Below are positions 27,485 through 38,500 of a DNA stretch of 64,000 nucleotides, piece after piece. Within the stretch, counting starts at the first letter, position 1, and each line of letters opens with the position of its first letter. Origin of the DNA: Candidatus Kuenenia stuttgartensis (GTDB lineage Bacteria; Planctomycetota; UBA11346); contig CAMCMZ010000007.1 in NCBI GenBank assembly GCA_945876185.1, positions 26,880-90,879 on the forward strand, read 5' to 3'. The notes below the pieces were generated by a model. That model did not search any database. It saw nothing but the letters and a program-made list of their open reading frames with translations, and was not told where the DNA came from. The position numbers and the translations under genes were made by a program.

Positions 27485-27797
27485 GGGAATCCCCCTGGGA
27501 CCGCCACGCTCCAGCGTGGCCGGCGATTCGAGGTGTTCGTTGGCAGCAGCGACCTTCGTCGGCCAAGCACCACGCCCGACCCGAGCCAGGCTGGTGCCTG
27601 GCGGTCCCAGGGTCGGATGATCCAGCGCTCACTGCCAGCAACGCCACCACCGTCCGGGAATCCCCCTGGGACCGCCACGCCCCAGCGTGGCCGGCGATTC
27701 GGGGTGTTCATCAGCACCGGCGATTTTCGTCGGCCCGGCATCAGGCCCAGCGCCACAACTGACCCGTGCCAGGCTGGAGCCTGGCGGTCCCAGGGTC
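27485..27797. repeat. Two tandem family A hairpin pairs
   Basis: The 384 bases between the ferredoxin and the next gene hold two complete copies of the family A unit: 27485-27615 and 27656-27797. Each has the left hairpin (GGGAATCCCCCTGGGACCGC...) and the inverted right hairpin (...TGGCGGTCCCAGGGTCG). The spacers differ but share CGGCGATTCG(A/G)GGTGTTC and CGTCGGCC, so the units derive from each other. Nothing coding is visible. Confidence 0.88.
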
Positions 27798-27840
27798 GGT
27801 CTCCTGTATCTCTTTCATTTCAATGCTGAGGATCGATCCC

Positions 27841-29856
27841 ATGACTGACCTACCCTTCGTGACCGAGATCATCGCTGAACCAGAACAACGCGGCTCGTTG
27901 ACCATCAGTGCCGAACGCCTGCCCGACTCGGATCGGCAGCGCTGGCGTTTGACGCTCATCGCCGGCGCGGCGGGCTTCCATGGCCGGCTGCGGATCGTGC
28001 TGCCGCTCACCACGGCGACCGTGCCGTGGTTCCTTATCCCCGGCTATTTCTACGGCCAGGGTCGGACGGATCCGAGGTTGAGCACGCCGACGCTCGGCCA
28101 ATTGGGTGCCGACCGCTGGACCGCGCCAGCGTGGGACATCGCCCTGGAGCGCGCGGCTTACCCGGTGGTGCTCGCTGCCCACGGCGGTCGCTGGCGCGGC
28201 CTGGATGCCGAGCCGCACTACCGCCTGAGCGATGCGCCCGACCGACCCGCGACCTGGGGCAATGACGAGCCGCAAATCGGCCTGGGTCTCGGCTGGGAAA
28301 ACGGCCGGGGCCGCGTCGCTATCAACCTGCCGGCGTTCGAGGGTCCGCTGCGCCAGGTGCGCCACCGCCATGATGAAGCCTTGGCGCGTCGGCTGACCCT
28401 GCCGGCCGGAGCGCGGATCGAACTCGACGTCGGCGTCTGGGATTTCGCAGGCGACGGGCACGGCTACCAGAGGGTGCTCGAACGGCTGTACCGCGAACTC
28501 AAGCCGCAGCATCCCAGCGCGGTCGAGGAGCCGCACGACGAACTCGCCGCCTGCGCCGCACACGGCTTGAAGGCCTGGCACTGGACGCCTGCCACCGGCG
28601 ATCGGCCGGGCTATTTCGTCTACACCGCCGCGCTCGACCGCAGCGTCGAATTCAACGCCAACGTCAACCGCAAGACCTCGCTCGGCTGGCACTTCGATGC
28701 CACCGGTTTCGTCGGCGGCTTTCCGGTCGCGTTCGGGCTCGCGTGGCAAGGTCTGCGCCAGAACGATGCGGAATCGCTGGCGATCGTCGACCAGTACGTC
28801 GACCGTCTCTGCCGCGAGGCGCACGCGCCCAACGGCCTGTTCCGCACCAGCTACCATCCTGGCCGCTCGCGCACGCCGAACGGCGAGTTCGCCAACGGGC
28901 CGGACGCGCCCGGTTATGGATCCTGCTGGCAGGGCGATGCGGCGGTGGCGCATGCGCGCACCACGGCGGATGCGTCGTTCCACCTCGCCCGGCTGATCGA
29001 CCTGCTGGGCGCGGCACATCCGCGCCGGGCGGCCTGGCGCGCTGCGCTGCGGCGCACGCTCGACGCGGCCCTGCGCCTGCAGCAGCCGGATGGCCGGCAT
29101 CCGCAGCTCTACGACGTGGTCGCGAATGTCCCGCGTCAGCTCGATGGCTGTGGCGGTCTGACCTGGATCCCGGCCATGGACGCGGCTCATGATTGCTTCG
29201 CCGACGAACCCGCCTTCCAGGAACGCCTGCGGAAATCCATGCTTGCCGCCGGAGCGTCCTACGCCCGTGACGTGGAGGCCGAACGCATCTACGGCGCCCC
29301 GGAAGACGTCAGCCTGTCGCCCACCAGTGAAGACGGCTACGCGGCGGTGCTGGCCTACGGCAGCCTGCACCGGCGTTTCGGCGGCGACGACTCACGCTGG
29401 CTGCCGCTGCTCGTCCGCGCCGCCGACTGGATGCTGACCTGGCGCAAGGCCTACAACGTGCGCTTCGATCCGCGCAACGTCCTGGGCGCGGGCGGCCTGC
29501 GCACGGTGGGCGGCGACTTTGCATCCTCCAACAACAACCACCTGCATGTCTACGGCATGAACTGCCTCGGCGAACTGCATCGACTGACCGCGATCACCGG
29601 AATTCCGTACTACGCTGAACGTGCCGACGACCATTTCCGCTTCACCTGCCAACTGCTGTGCAAGGTCGACGGCCAGTGGAACGGCCAGCGCGGCATGTTG
29701 ACGGAACAGTTCTACACCACCGACTGGTCGATCTGGGACGGCTGGGATCCGACCCCGGCCCACGTCCAGAAAGGCACCCTAATGGGCTTCAGCCATTCGT
29801 GGTGCATCAACATGGTGCTGTTGGGATTGGCTGAGTTGGAGCACCGTCCGGGGTGA
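27841..29856 (+). CDS. Putative glycosidase-like protein, family not recognised
   Basis: 671 residues from ATG 27841 (codons before it translate a repeat). The N-terminal ~230 residues look beta-rich (RWRLTLIAGAAGFHGRLRIV), and the rest is helical with repeated aromatic and acidic residues as in (alpha/alpha)6-barrel carbohydrate enzymes: YVDRLCREAHAPNGLFRTSY, WQGDAAVAHARTTADASFHL, LTWIPAMDAAHDCFAD and DWSIWDGWDPTPAHVQKG. No signal peptide. Assignment as a sugar-degrading enzyme is inference from fold-like features and the sugar genes of the window. The last ~440 bases are repeated at 42311. Confidence 0.65.
   Translation: MTDLPFVTEIIAEPEQRGSLTISAERLPDSDRQRWRLTLIAGAAGFHGRLRIVLPLTTATVPWFLIPGYFYGQGRTDPRLSTPTLGQLGADRWTAPAWDIALERAAYPVVLAAHGGRWRGLDAEPHYRLSDAPDRPATWGNDEPQIGLGLGWENGRGRVAINLPAFEGPLRQVRHRHDEALARRLTLPAGARIELDVGVWDFAGDGHGYQRVLERLYRELKPQHPSAVEEPHDELAACAAHGLKAWHWTPATGDRPGYFVYTAALDRSVEFNANVNRKTSLGWHFDATGFVGGFPVAFGLAWQGLRQNDAESLAIVDQYVDRLCREAHAPNGLFRTSYHPGRSRTPNGEFANGPDAPGYGSCWQGDAAVAHARTTADASFHLARLIDLLGAAHPRRAAWRAALRRTLDAALRLQQPDGRHPQLYDVVANVPRQLDGCGGLTWIPAMDAAHDCFADEPAFQERLRKSMLAAGASYARDVEAERIYGAPEDVSLSPTSEDGYAAVLAYGSLHRRFGGDDSRWLPLLVRAADWMLTWRKAYNVRFDPRNVLGAGGLRTVGGDFASSNNNHLHVYGMNCLGELHRLTAITGIPYYAERADDHFRFTCQLLCKVDGQWNGQRGMLTEQFYTTDWSIWDGWDPTPAHVQKGTLMGFSHSWCINMVLLGLAELEHRPG
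29393..29830 (+). repeat. Direct duplication of the glycosidase-like 3' end, copy 1
   Basis: Matches 42311-42748 at equal length without indels. About 30 differences fall in the first ~260 bases; 29653-29779 is identical in both, and the next ~40 bases differ at one or two positions. The two copies flank the metal-efflux block in direct orientation. Confidence 0.93.
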
Positions 29857-29905
29857 CGCCGCCTGGTCGGGCCGCGTTGATGAGCCCCGAGAGCAAAGGG
29901 AAAAC

Positions 29906-32080
29906 CTAGGCTCTATTCGCAAATCGAAGATGTCGTAGCCGTAGAGCGTTACCGATGACCGATACGGAACTCAGACTCATTGCCGCGCCGGCAAGCATGG
30001 GACTGAGGAGCAAGCCAAAGAACGGGTACAGCAGTCCGGCTGCCACGGGTATGCCCACCACGTTGTACAGAAATGCGAAAACCAGGTTCTGCCGGATGTT
30101 GCTCATGGTGGCCCGGCTCAGGCGGATGGCCTTGGCCACACCGCGCAGATCACCGCGCATGAGGGTGATGCCGGCGCTCTGCATGGCCACATCCGTGCCT
30201 GTTCCCATGGCAATGCCCACATCGGCTTCGCTGAGAGCCGGTGCATCGTTGATGCCATCCCCGGCCATGGCGACGCGCTGGCCATCCGCACGCAGCTTCT
30301 TGACATAGGCGACTTTCCCGGCCGGTTCGATCTCGGCTTCCACCGCATCAAGGCCGAGTTGCTTGGCCACCGCCTCGGCAGTACGGCGGTTATCACCTGT
30401 GACCATGATGAGGCGTATGCCGAGTGCATGAAGATCGCGGATGGCTTCCGGTGTGGTGGACTTGATGGGGTCCGCCACGGCAAGGATGCCCGCGGGCTTT
30501 CCATCGATGGCGACGAACATGGCGGTCTTCCCGGCTTCCTGCAACGTGCCGGCGGTGGCCTCCAGGGCCTCCAAGCCCGATATGTGCTCGCGCTTCAGGA
30601 AGTCGGCTTTGCCGATGATCACCGCTCGTCCAGCAATGGAGCCCAGGACACCACCTCCGGTGACGGAACGGAAGTCCTTCACGGCCACGGTACTGAGACC
30701 CTGCTCCTGGGCGCCCAGGACAATCGCTGCGGCGAGCGGGTGCTCACTATTCTGCTCAATCGAGGCTGCAAATTGCAGGAACTCTTTCGCGTCGAAGCCA
30801 TTGCTGGTCAAGATATCCAGTAGTTTGGGTTTGCCCTCGGTGAGCGTGCCCGTCTTGTCGATGACGAGTACGGTGACCTTTTCCAGTCGTTCGAGTGCCT
30901 CGGCGTTTTTGACCAGCACACCTTCCTGGGCACCACGTCCAACACCGACCATGATGGACATGGGCGTGGCAAGACCGAGAGCGCATGGACAGGCAATGAT
31001 GAGGACCGCGACGGCATTGACGATGGCATGCGCAAGCCTGGGTTCGGGCCCTAACCAGAGCCAAAGGCCGAAGGTAAGAACCGCAGCAGCCAGCACGGCT
31101 GGCACGAAGATGCCAGCAACCCGGTCCGCGAGACCTTGAATAGGTGCCCGGCTGCGCTGGGCCTCGGCCACCATGTGCACGATCTGCGCCAGGACCGTGT
31201 CGCTGCCAATGCGCTCGGCGCGCATGACGAAGCTGCCAGGGCCATTGACCGTCCCGCCAGTCACCTTGTCCCCGACGCCTTTTTCCACGGGCAGTGGTTC
31301 GCCGGTGAGCATCGACTCCTCAACGCTGGAGTGGCCCTCGACCACCACTCCGTCAACAGGCACCTGGTCGCCTGGAACGACGCGCAACCAGTCGCCTTTT
31401 TTAACCTGTTCAAGCGGAACAACCTGATCGCCGCCAGGTGCTACCTGGCGCGCCGTAGGCGGTGCAAGATTGAGCAGCGCCTTGATGGCGCTGCCGGTGC
31501 GGCTGCGGGCCTGGAGTTCCAGCACCTGGCCGAGAAGCACCAGGACGACGATGACCGACGCGGCCTCGAAGTAGATGCCGATCTTGCCCGCATGACGCAG
31601 GCCATGCGGAAATGCGTCGGGAGCGATCATGGCCACGGCGCTGAAGAGGAAGGCTGCGCCGACACCCAGGGTGATGAGCGTGAACATGTTCAGGTTCCAG
31701 GTCACCACCGATCGCCAACCGCGATACAGGAGCGGCCAGCCAGCCCAGCACACTACGGGGATCGTCAGCGCGAACTGCAACCAGCGGGCCAGATGGCCAT
31801 CTACCCACGGCTGCCGAGCCAGGGCCGGAATCATAGGTGCCATCGCCAGGAGAAACACAGGAATGGTCAGCACGGCGCCGATCCACATCCGCCGCGTCAT
31901 GTCGTCAGATTCAGCGTGCTCGATCTGGTCAGCGGGTGCCGCCGGCGTTTTCAGTTCCAAGGTCATGCCGCACTTTGGGCAATTCCCAGGATGGTCCTGC
32001 TGGATCTCGGGATGCATAGGGCAGGTGTAGACCACCGTATGTGGGCTTCCTGATTCCTGCTGCGCTATGACCGGGGTCAC
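29906..32080 (-). CDS. copA: Copper-type P1B ATPase with N-terminal heavy-metal-binding domain
   Basis: Pumps Cu+ (possibly Ag+) out across the inner membrane. 724 residues from GTG 32080. The N-terminus has a YHS-like metal-binding domain ([12 protein letters not shown]...NCPKCGM) in place of the usual HMA domain. Then ~8 membrane segments with the TGEPLPVEK actuator loop, the CPC metal site in [19 protein letters not shown], phosphorylation site [14 protein letters not shown], the SEHPLA nucleotide-binding motif, [11 protein letters not shown] and [13 protein letters not shown]. The frame continues to 32173 but GTG 32080 is better: it overlaps the stop of the small gene upstream (GTGA). Last gene of the metal operon. 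Confidence 0.94.
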   Translation of the reverse strand: MTPVIAQQESGSPHTVVYTCPMHPEIQQDHPGNCPKCGMTLELKTPAAPADQIEHAESDDMTRRMWIGAVLTIPVFLLAMAPMIPALARQPWVDGHLARWLQFALTIPVVCWAGWPLLYRGWRSVVTWNLNMFTLITLGVGAAFLFSAVAMIAPDAFPHGLRHAGKIGIYFEAASVIVVLVLLGQVLELQARSRTGSAIKALLNLAPPTARQVAPGGDQVVPLEQVKKGDWLRVVPGDQVPVDGVVVEGHSSVEESMLTGEPLPVEKGVGDKVTGGTVNGPGSFVMRAERIGSDTVLAQIVHMVAEAQRSRAPIQGLADRVAGIFVPAVLAAAVLTFGLWLWLGPEPRLAHAIVNAVAVLIIACPCALGLATPMSIMVGVGRGAQEGVLVKNAEALERLEKVTVLVIDKTGTLTEGKPKLLDILTSNGFDAKEFLQFAASIEQNSEHPLAAAIVLGAQEQGLSTVAVKDFRSVTGGGVLGSIAGRAVIIGKADFLKREHISGLEALEATAGTLQEAGKTAMFVAIDGKPAGILAVADPIKSTTPEAIRDLHALGIRLIMVTGDNRRTAEAVAKQLGLDAVEAEIEPAGKVAYVKKLRADGQRVAMAGDGINDAPALSEADVGIAMGTGTDVAMQSAGITLMRGDLRGVAKAIRLSRATMSNIRQNLVFAFLYNVVGIPVAAGLLYPFFGLLLSPMLAGAAMSLSSVSVIGNALRLRHLRFANRA

Positions 32081-32190
32081 TTCTTTGACATCCTGACAAT
32101 GACAATAACCAGAAGAACAACGACAGCGATGCTGATCGCGGTCCATATCCACATGCCACCACCCGACATCCAACCATCTGCGTGGTTCAT
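32077..32190 (-). CDS. Very small membrane protein upstream of copA
   Basis: 37 residues: [19 protein letters not shown], a hydrophobic segment ([14 protein letters not shown]), and ending MSKK. Met/Trp/His-rich start and one transmembrane helix, with the basic tail inside. Its TGA overlaps the GTG start of copA by four bases, which argues that both are translated together. Met and His could bind copper, but that is only suggestive. Comparable tiny proteins sit by copper pumps in other genomes. No strong ribosome binding site is seen. Confidence 0.6.
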   Translation of the reverse strand: MNHADGWMSGGGMWIWTAISIAVVVLLVIVIVRMSKK

Positions 32191-32200
32191 TTTTCGTGTC

Positions 32201-32341
32201 TCATTTATTGGTTAGCGCTGAAGGTTGCGCTGAAGGTTGCGCTGAAGGTTGCGCTGAAGGTTGCGTCAGTATCGAATTGGTAACAAAGAGGTCCTCGCTG
32301 GCAAACGTTCGCTCTCGCGGGGCTTGCTGGGATAGGGCCAT
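32201..32341 (-). CDS. Possible small ORF with QPSA repeats
   Basis: 46 residues: MALSQQAPRERTFASEDLFV, then TNSILT, four QPSA tetrapeptides and LTNK. Starts six bases after the YHS gene stop and ends ten bases before the small membrane ORF, so it fills the gap between them exactly. The tetrapeptides come from the 12-base tandem repeat at 32215-32262. Ribosome binding site weak. Expression is uncertain. Confidence 0.35.
   Translation of the reverse strand: MALSQQAPRERTFASEDLFVTNSILTQPSAQPSAQPSAQPSALTNK
32215..32262. repeat. 12-bp tandem repeat, four copies
   Basis: GCGCTGAAGGTT repeated four times without a mismatch, followed by GCG. Lies in the metal operon between the YHS gene and copA. 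Confidence 0.95.
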
Positions 32342-32347
32342 GGACGA

Positions 32348-32533
32348 TTAGCCACAGCAACCGCCACCGGACGTTTTGGGCTTCGTTCCCGGCGGAAGAT
32401 AAGTGAACTTATCGCGGCATGTATCGCCACAAAAGTAGTAGGTTTTCCCATCGCGTTCAGCATGAATGGCCGTTGTTGGGTCTACGACCATGCCGCAGAC
32501 TGGGTCTTTAATCGTCGAGGTTGTGGGGTTCAT
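32348..32533 (-). CDS. YHS-domain metal-binding protein
   Basis: 61 residues. A YHS domain (KDPVCGMVVDPTTAIHAERD, then YYFCGDTCRDKF) with the Cys residues that bind heavy metal, and a C-terminal GGGCCG. Likely a small cytoplasmic copper-binding or chaperone-like protein, in the place where other operons carry CopZ (inference). ATG 32533 has AGGA eleven bases upstream. The 242 bases between it and the preceding ATPase gene contain a GGTGGTCAGT direct repeat (32684 and 32703 regions) and no gene. Confidence 0.85.
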   Translation of the reverse strand: MNPTTSTIKDPVCGMVVDPTTAIHAERDGKTYYFCGDTCRDKFTYLPPGTKPKTSGGGCCG

Positions 32534-32775
32534 GGCGTCATTTCCTGGTTGGGCGAGGGCTAAGGTCACATGGCAACCAGGCCCTGGAGGGGCGGGCCAT
32601 CGGCATGTGGACCATATCCTGGGTTGGCGGTGGCAATTTCGCCATGGGGTGAAACCCGTAATCGAGTTGCGTCAGTTTGGGAATGGTGGTCAGTTCCTCA
32701 GGCGGTGGTCAGTCACTCAGGCCAACCAGACGACCTCCTGGATGGCCTGCCGTTTTTACAACCGAAAGCTGGGAT

Positions 32776-35532
32776 CTATTGGCGAATGACCGGATCAGAG
32801 CTTCCATCGGTGGTGGGTATCCGCCAGCGCTGCGGGATCTTGGCCAACTCCAGCACCACCAGCGGAATGAATCCAAGCCCGATCAGGACGGCGCATTCGT
32901 AAGCGGTCATGGGCACGGTGTGAAGGATCTGGCCCAGCCAGGCGACGTGGTGGCTCGCGATTTGGATGGCGATGGTCAGGGCGACCACCGCGAGCAATTT
33001 CAGATTGGAGAAAAAACCCAGTTCCCACACGAACCTGGTTTCGCTGCGGGCACCGAAGGACCGCAGCAACTCGGCGAAGACCAGGACCGAGAACGCGTTG
33101 GCCTGGGCGGTGGCCAGGTTCTGGTAGCGCAGGCCATAGAAGAAGACCGCGAAGGCGATGCCGCCGGTGAGCAGGCCAATGAAGCCTATGCGCCACAGGA
33201 ATCTCCGATTCATCAGGCGTTCGCCGGCGGCTCGTGGGGGACGCTGCATCAAGGTGCGATCGATGGGATCCGTGGCCAGACAGATCGCAGGAAGGCCATC
33301 AGAGACCAGATTGATCCACAGCAGATGCACCGGCAGCAGCGGCATGGGCAGGCCGACGACAATGCACACCGTCATCAGCAGCAACTCACCCACATTGCCA
33401 GCGAGCAGGTATTCGATGGTTTTGCGGATATTGGTATAGACCCCGCGTCCTTCCTCGACCGCAGCAACGATGGTCGCGAAATTGTCATCGGTGACGATCA
33501 TGGCCGCCGCTTCCTTGGTCACCTCGGTGCCCGAGATCCCCATGGCGACACCGATGTCGGCACCCTTGATCGCGGGTGCGTCATTGACGCCATCACCGGT
33601 CATGGCGACGACTGCGCCATTGGCCTTCAAAGCGTTCACGATGCGCAACTTGTGGGCGGCGGTGACCCGAGCGTACACCGGCGTCTGCGACGCGGCCACT
33701 TTCAGGGCTTCATCGTCCATCGCGTCCAGTTCGGTGCCGGACAGGGCGCGCTGGTCGCTGCCGGTAGCGATCCCGAGTTCACGCGCGATGGCCAGGGCCG
33801 TATTGGGATGATCACCGGTAATCATGATGACCCGGATGCCGGCGGCATGGCAGCGGACGACAGCGTCTTTCGCCTCTGGCCGCGGAGGATCCTGCATGCC
33901 GATCATGCCGACCCAGACCAGATCACGCTCGACCGAATCAGCGGTGTAGCCCGTCAGGTCCGGTTGAAGATCGCGATAGGCCACGCCAAGGACGCGCAGC
34001 GCACGGTCGGCCAAGGCCACGTTGGCCGAGGTGATGACGGAGCGCTGCTTCTCATCCAATGGCTGAACCCCGGCATCGGTGAGGACCTGCGTGCACAGGC
34101 CAAGAAGTTGGTCCGGAGCGCCCTTCACCAGCGCCCACGGCCGGCCCGCATCACGGATGACGGTCATGCGTTTGCGGTTGCTGTCGAACGGGAATTCCCG
34201 CTGCTTGGGGTGTTCGCGTTCAATGCGATCGGCCGGCCAGCCGCCTTTGGCCGCGAGGGTGAGCAAGGCCCCATCCGTCGGATCACCAATGATTTTCCAA
34301 CTGTCACCTTCGTGGCGAAGTTCCGCGGCATTGCAGCCGCCGGCCAGTTTCAGGAGCTGATCCAGCACCGAAGCACGATCCTGGCCATCAGCCCGGCCAT
34401 CAGCCCGGCGAATCGATCCGGTCGGGGCATAGCCTTCACCGTCGACCAGGAATTCAGCGCCAGCGACCTGCACCACCCGCACGGTCATCTCGTTCATGGT
34501 CAGCGTCCCGGTCTTATCGGTGCAGATGACCGACGTCGAACCGAGGGTCTCCACCGCGGGAAGACGACGGATCAGGGCACGCCGGCGCGCCATGCGCTGG
34601 ACGCCAAGCGCCAAGGCCACGGTCACCACGGCGGGCAGACCTTCGGGCACGGCGGCAACCGCAAGGCTGACGCAGGTCATGAAGAGTTCCAAAGCCGGCT
34701 GACCGCGCAGCATTCCGAGGGTGAACAACACCGCGACGATTCCCAGGGTGGCGAACACCAGGACCCGGCCAACCGCGTCCAACCGTTTTTGCAGCGGCGT
34801 CTCAAGGTCTCCGGTCGCCCGGATCAGGCCGGCGATCCGGCCGATCTCGGTCGCCATCCCGGTGCCCACGACGACGGCCTCACCCGTGCCGACGGACACG
34901 GCGGTGCCCAGAAACACCATGTTCGCGCGATCCCCTAGAGGCAGGTCGCGGCGGTCGAGCACCGCCTCTGATTTCTCTGCCGGCAGCGATTCGCCCGTGA
35001 GGGCTGATTCAACGCAGGCGAGCGAGGCGGTGCGGATCAGACGGGCGTCGGCGGCGACCACATCCCCGGCCTCAAGCAGAATGATGTCGCCCGGAACCAC
35101 CGCCGAGGCCGGCAGTTCAGTCACCTGACCGTCGCGACGGACCCGGGCGTGCGGGGCCGTCATCCGGCGCAGGGCCGCGATCGCCGTTTCGGCACGGTGC
35201 TCTTGGACGAAGCCGATGATCGCGTTGATCACGACGATCCCGGCAATGGCGCCAGCGTCGATCCATTCCCCCAGGAACCCGGCGATCGCCGCTGCCCCAA
35301 GGAGGATCCAGACGATGATGCTCGTGAACTGCCGGACGAGGATCCGCCACGGTTGCACGGGAGCGGCGTCGGTCAGTTCATTGGGGCCGGTTTCGATCAG
35401 ATGAGCGGCAGCGATCGCTGCGGTCAGCCCGGTTGGCGCTGACTGAAAACGCTCCATGACCGTGGTCGCTGCGATGGTGTGCCAGGGTTCGGGTGGGGCC
35501 GATGCAACAGCCTGGGTAGGTGGTTGGCTCAT
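32776..35532 (-). CDS. Type II (Ca2+-like) cation-transporting P-type ATPase
   Basis: 918 residues. An N-terminal cation-ATPase domain ([20 protein letters not shown]), actuator loop [14 protein letters not shown]4 [15 protein letters not shown], phosphorylation site [16 protein letters not shown], hinge [16 protein letters not shown], and M6 [17 protein letters not shown] with the Asn and Asp of a calcium-type site. It lacks the CPC motif of heavy-metal pumps, so calcium or manganese is the more natural substrate by family, but the setting inside a copper operon leaves this open. ATG 35532 overlaps the stop of the RND pump gene (ATGA). Confidence 0.9.
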   Translation of the reverse strand: MSQPPTQAVASAPPEPWHTIAATTVMERFQSAPTGLTAAIAAAHLIETGPNELTDAAPVQPWRILVRQFTSIIVWILLGAAAIAGFLGEWIDAGAIAGIVVINAIIGFVQEHRAETAIAALRRMTAPHARVRRDGQVTELPASAVVPGDIILLEAGDVVAADARLIRTASLACVESALTGESLPAEKSEAVLDRRDLPLGDRANMVFLGTAVSVGTGEAVVVGTGMATEIGRIAGLIRATGDLETPLQKRLDAVGRVLVFATLGIVAVLFTLGMLRGQPALELFMTCVSLAVAAVPEGLPAVVTVALALGVQRMARRRALIRRLPAVETLGSTSVICTDKTGTLTMNEMTVRVVQVAGAEFLVDGEGYAPTGSIRRADGRADGQDRASVLDQLLKLAGGCNAAELRHEGDSWKIIGDPTDGALLTLAAKGGWPADRIEREHPKQREFPFDSNRKRMTVIRDAGRPWALVKGAPDQLLGLCTQVLTDAGVQPLDEKQRSVITSANVALADRALRVLGVAYRDLQPDLTGYTADSVERDLVWVGMIGMQDPPRPEAKDAVVRCHAAGIRVIMITGDHPNTALAIARELGIATGSDQRALSGTELDAMDDEALKVAASQTPVYARVTAAHKLRIVNALKANGAVVAMTGDGVNDAPAIKGADIGVAMGISGTEVTKEAAAMIVTDDNFATIVAAVEEGRGVYTNIRKTIEYLLAGNVGELLLMTVCIVVGLPMPLLPVHLLWINLVSDGLPAICLATDPIDRTLMQRPPRAAGERLMNRRFLWRIGFIGLLTGGIAFAVFFYGLRYQNLATAQANAFSVLVFAELLRSFGARSETRFVWELGFFSNLKLLAVVALTIAIQIASHHVAWLGQILHTVPMTAYECAVLIGLGFIPLVVLELAKIPQRWRIPTTDGSSDPVIRQ

Positions 35533-38500
35533 GGGGTGACGCTCGTTGTTGCGACTTTCTGGCGTTGCCGCCATTTCCATTCTTCGACCGCGCAGAACAC
35601 GCAGGGGGCGATCAACCCGGTGATGACCTGGATGCCGATGCCGCCGACTGACGGGATGGCCATCGGCTGCATGACATCCGATCCCCGGCCGTTGATGAGG
35701 AAGAGCGGCAGCAGCCCGATGCTGGTGGTGGCGATGGTCATCAGGGCGGGCCGGATGCGCTTGAGCGCGGTCAGGACCACGGTTTGCCGCAACTCGTCGA
35801 TCGAGGCGAAGTCGCGGTCCTTGAAGGCGTCCTCCAGGTAGGTGCTCATGATCACTCCATCGTCATCGGCGACGCCGAAGAGGACGAGGAATCCGACCCA
35901 GACCGCCACCGACAGATTGGCGCCCCAGAATCCGAGCGCGAGAAAACCAGCTCCGGCGCTGACCAGGATCGAGATGAAGATCATCGGCCCGATCCACCAG
36001 CGCCTGAATCCGAGGTAGAGCATTAGCAACATCGCCGCCATGCACATCGGCACCAGGATCGCCATGCGAGCGGTAGCGCGCTGCTGGTTTTCGAACTGCC
36101 CCGACCATTCCCAATAATATCCCTGCGGAACTTTGAGTGATCCATCAGCCAATGCTTGACGCAGCATCCGTTCAGCATCTTCGACCACCGAGACTTCATC
36201 CCGATCGCGAGTGTTCATCGTCACGTACCCGACCAGCAAATTGCGTTCGCCTTTGATCTCCTGCGGTCCGACCACGGTGCGAATTTCGCAGAGCTGGCTG
36301 ATTGGAACCTGGATGCCACCAGCTGCCGGAACCAGGATGCGCTCCAGATCGGGAAGCTCGTCACGCATATCCCGGGCATAACGGACGCGCACCCCATAGC
36401 GTTCGCGTCCTTCCACGGTCTGAGTCAGTTCCATGCCGCCGAGCGCGGTGCTGATCACATCCTGGACATCCTGGACGCGTACGCCGAAACGGGCGATGCG
36501 TTCGCGATCGACGACGAATTCGAGGTACGGCTTGCCGACGATGCGTTCCGCCACCACATCGGTGGCACCGGGCACGGTGCGCAGGACCTGCTCCATGGCC
36601 AGGCCGATGCGTTCGATCTCGCGCAGATCCTGACCGTAGATTTTCACCCCCATCATCGCGCGGAAGCCGGTCTGCAGCATGATCAGGCGGGTCTGGATCG
36701 GTTGCAGCCAGGTCGGCAACACCCCGGGCATGCGCGTGACGCGCTGCATGTCGGCGAGGATCTCGGCCTTGGTGATCACCCGCTGTTCTGGCCACACCCA
36801 CGCCAAGGGCGCCTTCAGCCATCTGGGCCAGGTGGAGAAAAAGCGTTCGACGGGCAGTTGCCGCCACGCGGTGACGGGTTTGAGGACCACGATGGTTTCC
36901 ATCATGCCGATGGGTGCCGGATCCAGGGCGCTGGCCACCCGACCGAGTTTTCCGACCACCGAGGCCACCTCGGGGATCGAGGCGATGGCGGCGTCCTGCT
37001 TCGCATTGACCGCGACGACCTCCGACAAGGCCGCCTGGGGCAGCACCGAGGGCATGGCGAGGAAACTGCCCTCGTCCAGCGGCGGCATGAATTCCCGGCC
37101 GATGCCAGGCAGGATCCTGGTTTCATTGATCACCTCAGGCCCGGTGGACCCGGTGCGGTGCTCAGCATGACTGGCGCCCAGCCAACGGATGCGGCGATGG
37201 CTGCTGCCATCAGCCTCGCGCACCGTCTGCACCGCGAGTTGGCTGAGATCCACGATCCGACTGCCCGCCACGGTATTGATCACGTATTCGGCCGGATTGA
37301 GCATGATGCCGATACCGAGCCAGACGGTGAAGCCGGCGATCAGGATCGCCAAGGGAATGGACAGGAAGGCGAGCTTGTGGCTCAGGATCCAATGCAGGAT
37401 CGGCGTATAGACGGCGATGATCCGACGTCCGACGGCGTTTTCCTCCAAGGGCAGAAAACGCTCGCGGGTCATGCGCACGACCGCCAGCATCAGGATGGCG
37501 CCTACCGCCAGCGCGGTCGGCAGGCCCTGCCAGCCGGCGACCGTGCCGAGCAGGCCCAGCACCAGATGGGTCGCCGCTGCGCCGAGCAATCCGATCACCG
37601 CCGCGATCATCCACACCGTGCGTTGGCGCCAGGCCACCGGCTTGAAGAGGTGCAGGCAGATGACCGGGACGACGGTGATCGCAATCACCACCGCCGCCGC
37701 GATGGCGAAGGTCTTAGTGTAGGCCAACGGGCCGAACAGCTTCCCTTCCTGGCCTTGCAGCAGGAACACCGGCACGAACGAGACCAGGGTATTGGCGACC
37801 GCCGTCAGGATCGGCCGGCCGACTTCCTTGGCACCGTCATAGACCGCCTCCCAGTGCGGTTTATCCGACCGCTTCGTCGCCACGTGGCGGTAGATGTTCT
37901 CGGTCATGATGATCGCCATGTCGCCCACGTCGCCGATGGCGATGGCAAGCCCAGCGAGCGACATGATGTTGGCGTCGACCCCGACCACATACATGACGAC
38001 AAAGGATCCGGCGATGGCCAGGGGAAGCGTCAGCACCGGCGCGACGGCGCTGCGCAGGTGGAGCAGGAAAAGGACAATGATCAGGGCGCAGACCAAAGTT
38101 TCTTCGCTCAGGGCCTCCTTCAGCGTGTCGATGGTTTCATGGACGATGTCGGTGCGATCGTAGAACGGGACGATCCGCACCTGCGCCACGCTGCCGTCGG
38201 TTCGGGTTTTCTTAGGTAGAAACTGTTCGATCTGCGTGATCTTGGCTTTCACCCGCTCGACCACCTGGAGCGGATTCTCGCCATAGCGCATGACCACGAC
38301 GCCCCCGACCGCTTCCTTTCCGGCGCGATCAAGCGCGCCCCGGCGGAATTCCGGCCCAAGTTGCACCGTCGCGACATGGCGCAGCAGCACCGGCGTCCCC
38401 TGATACTCCTTGACCACGATCAGTTCCAGGTCGGCGGGCGTCTTCACGAAACCAACGCCCCGAACCACGTATTCCATCCCGTTGCGTTCGACCACCTTGG

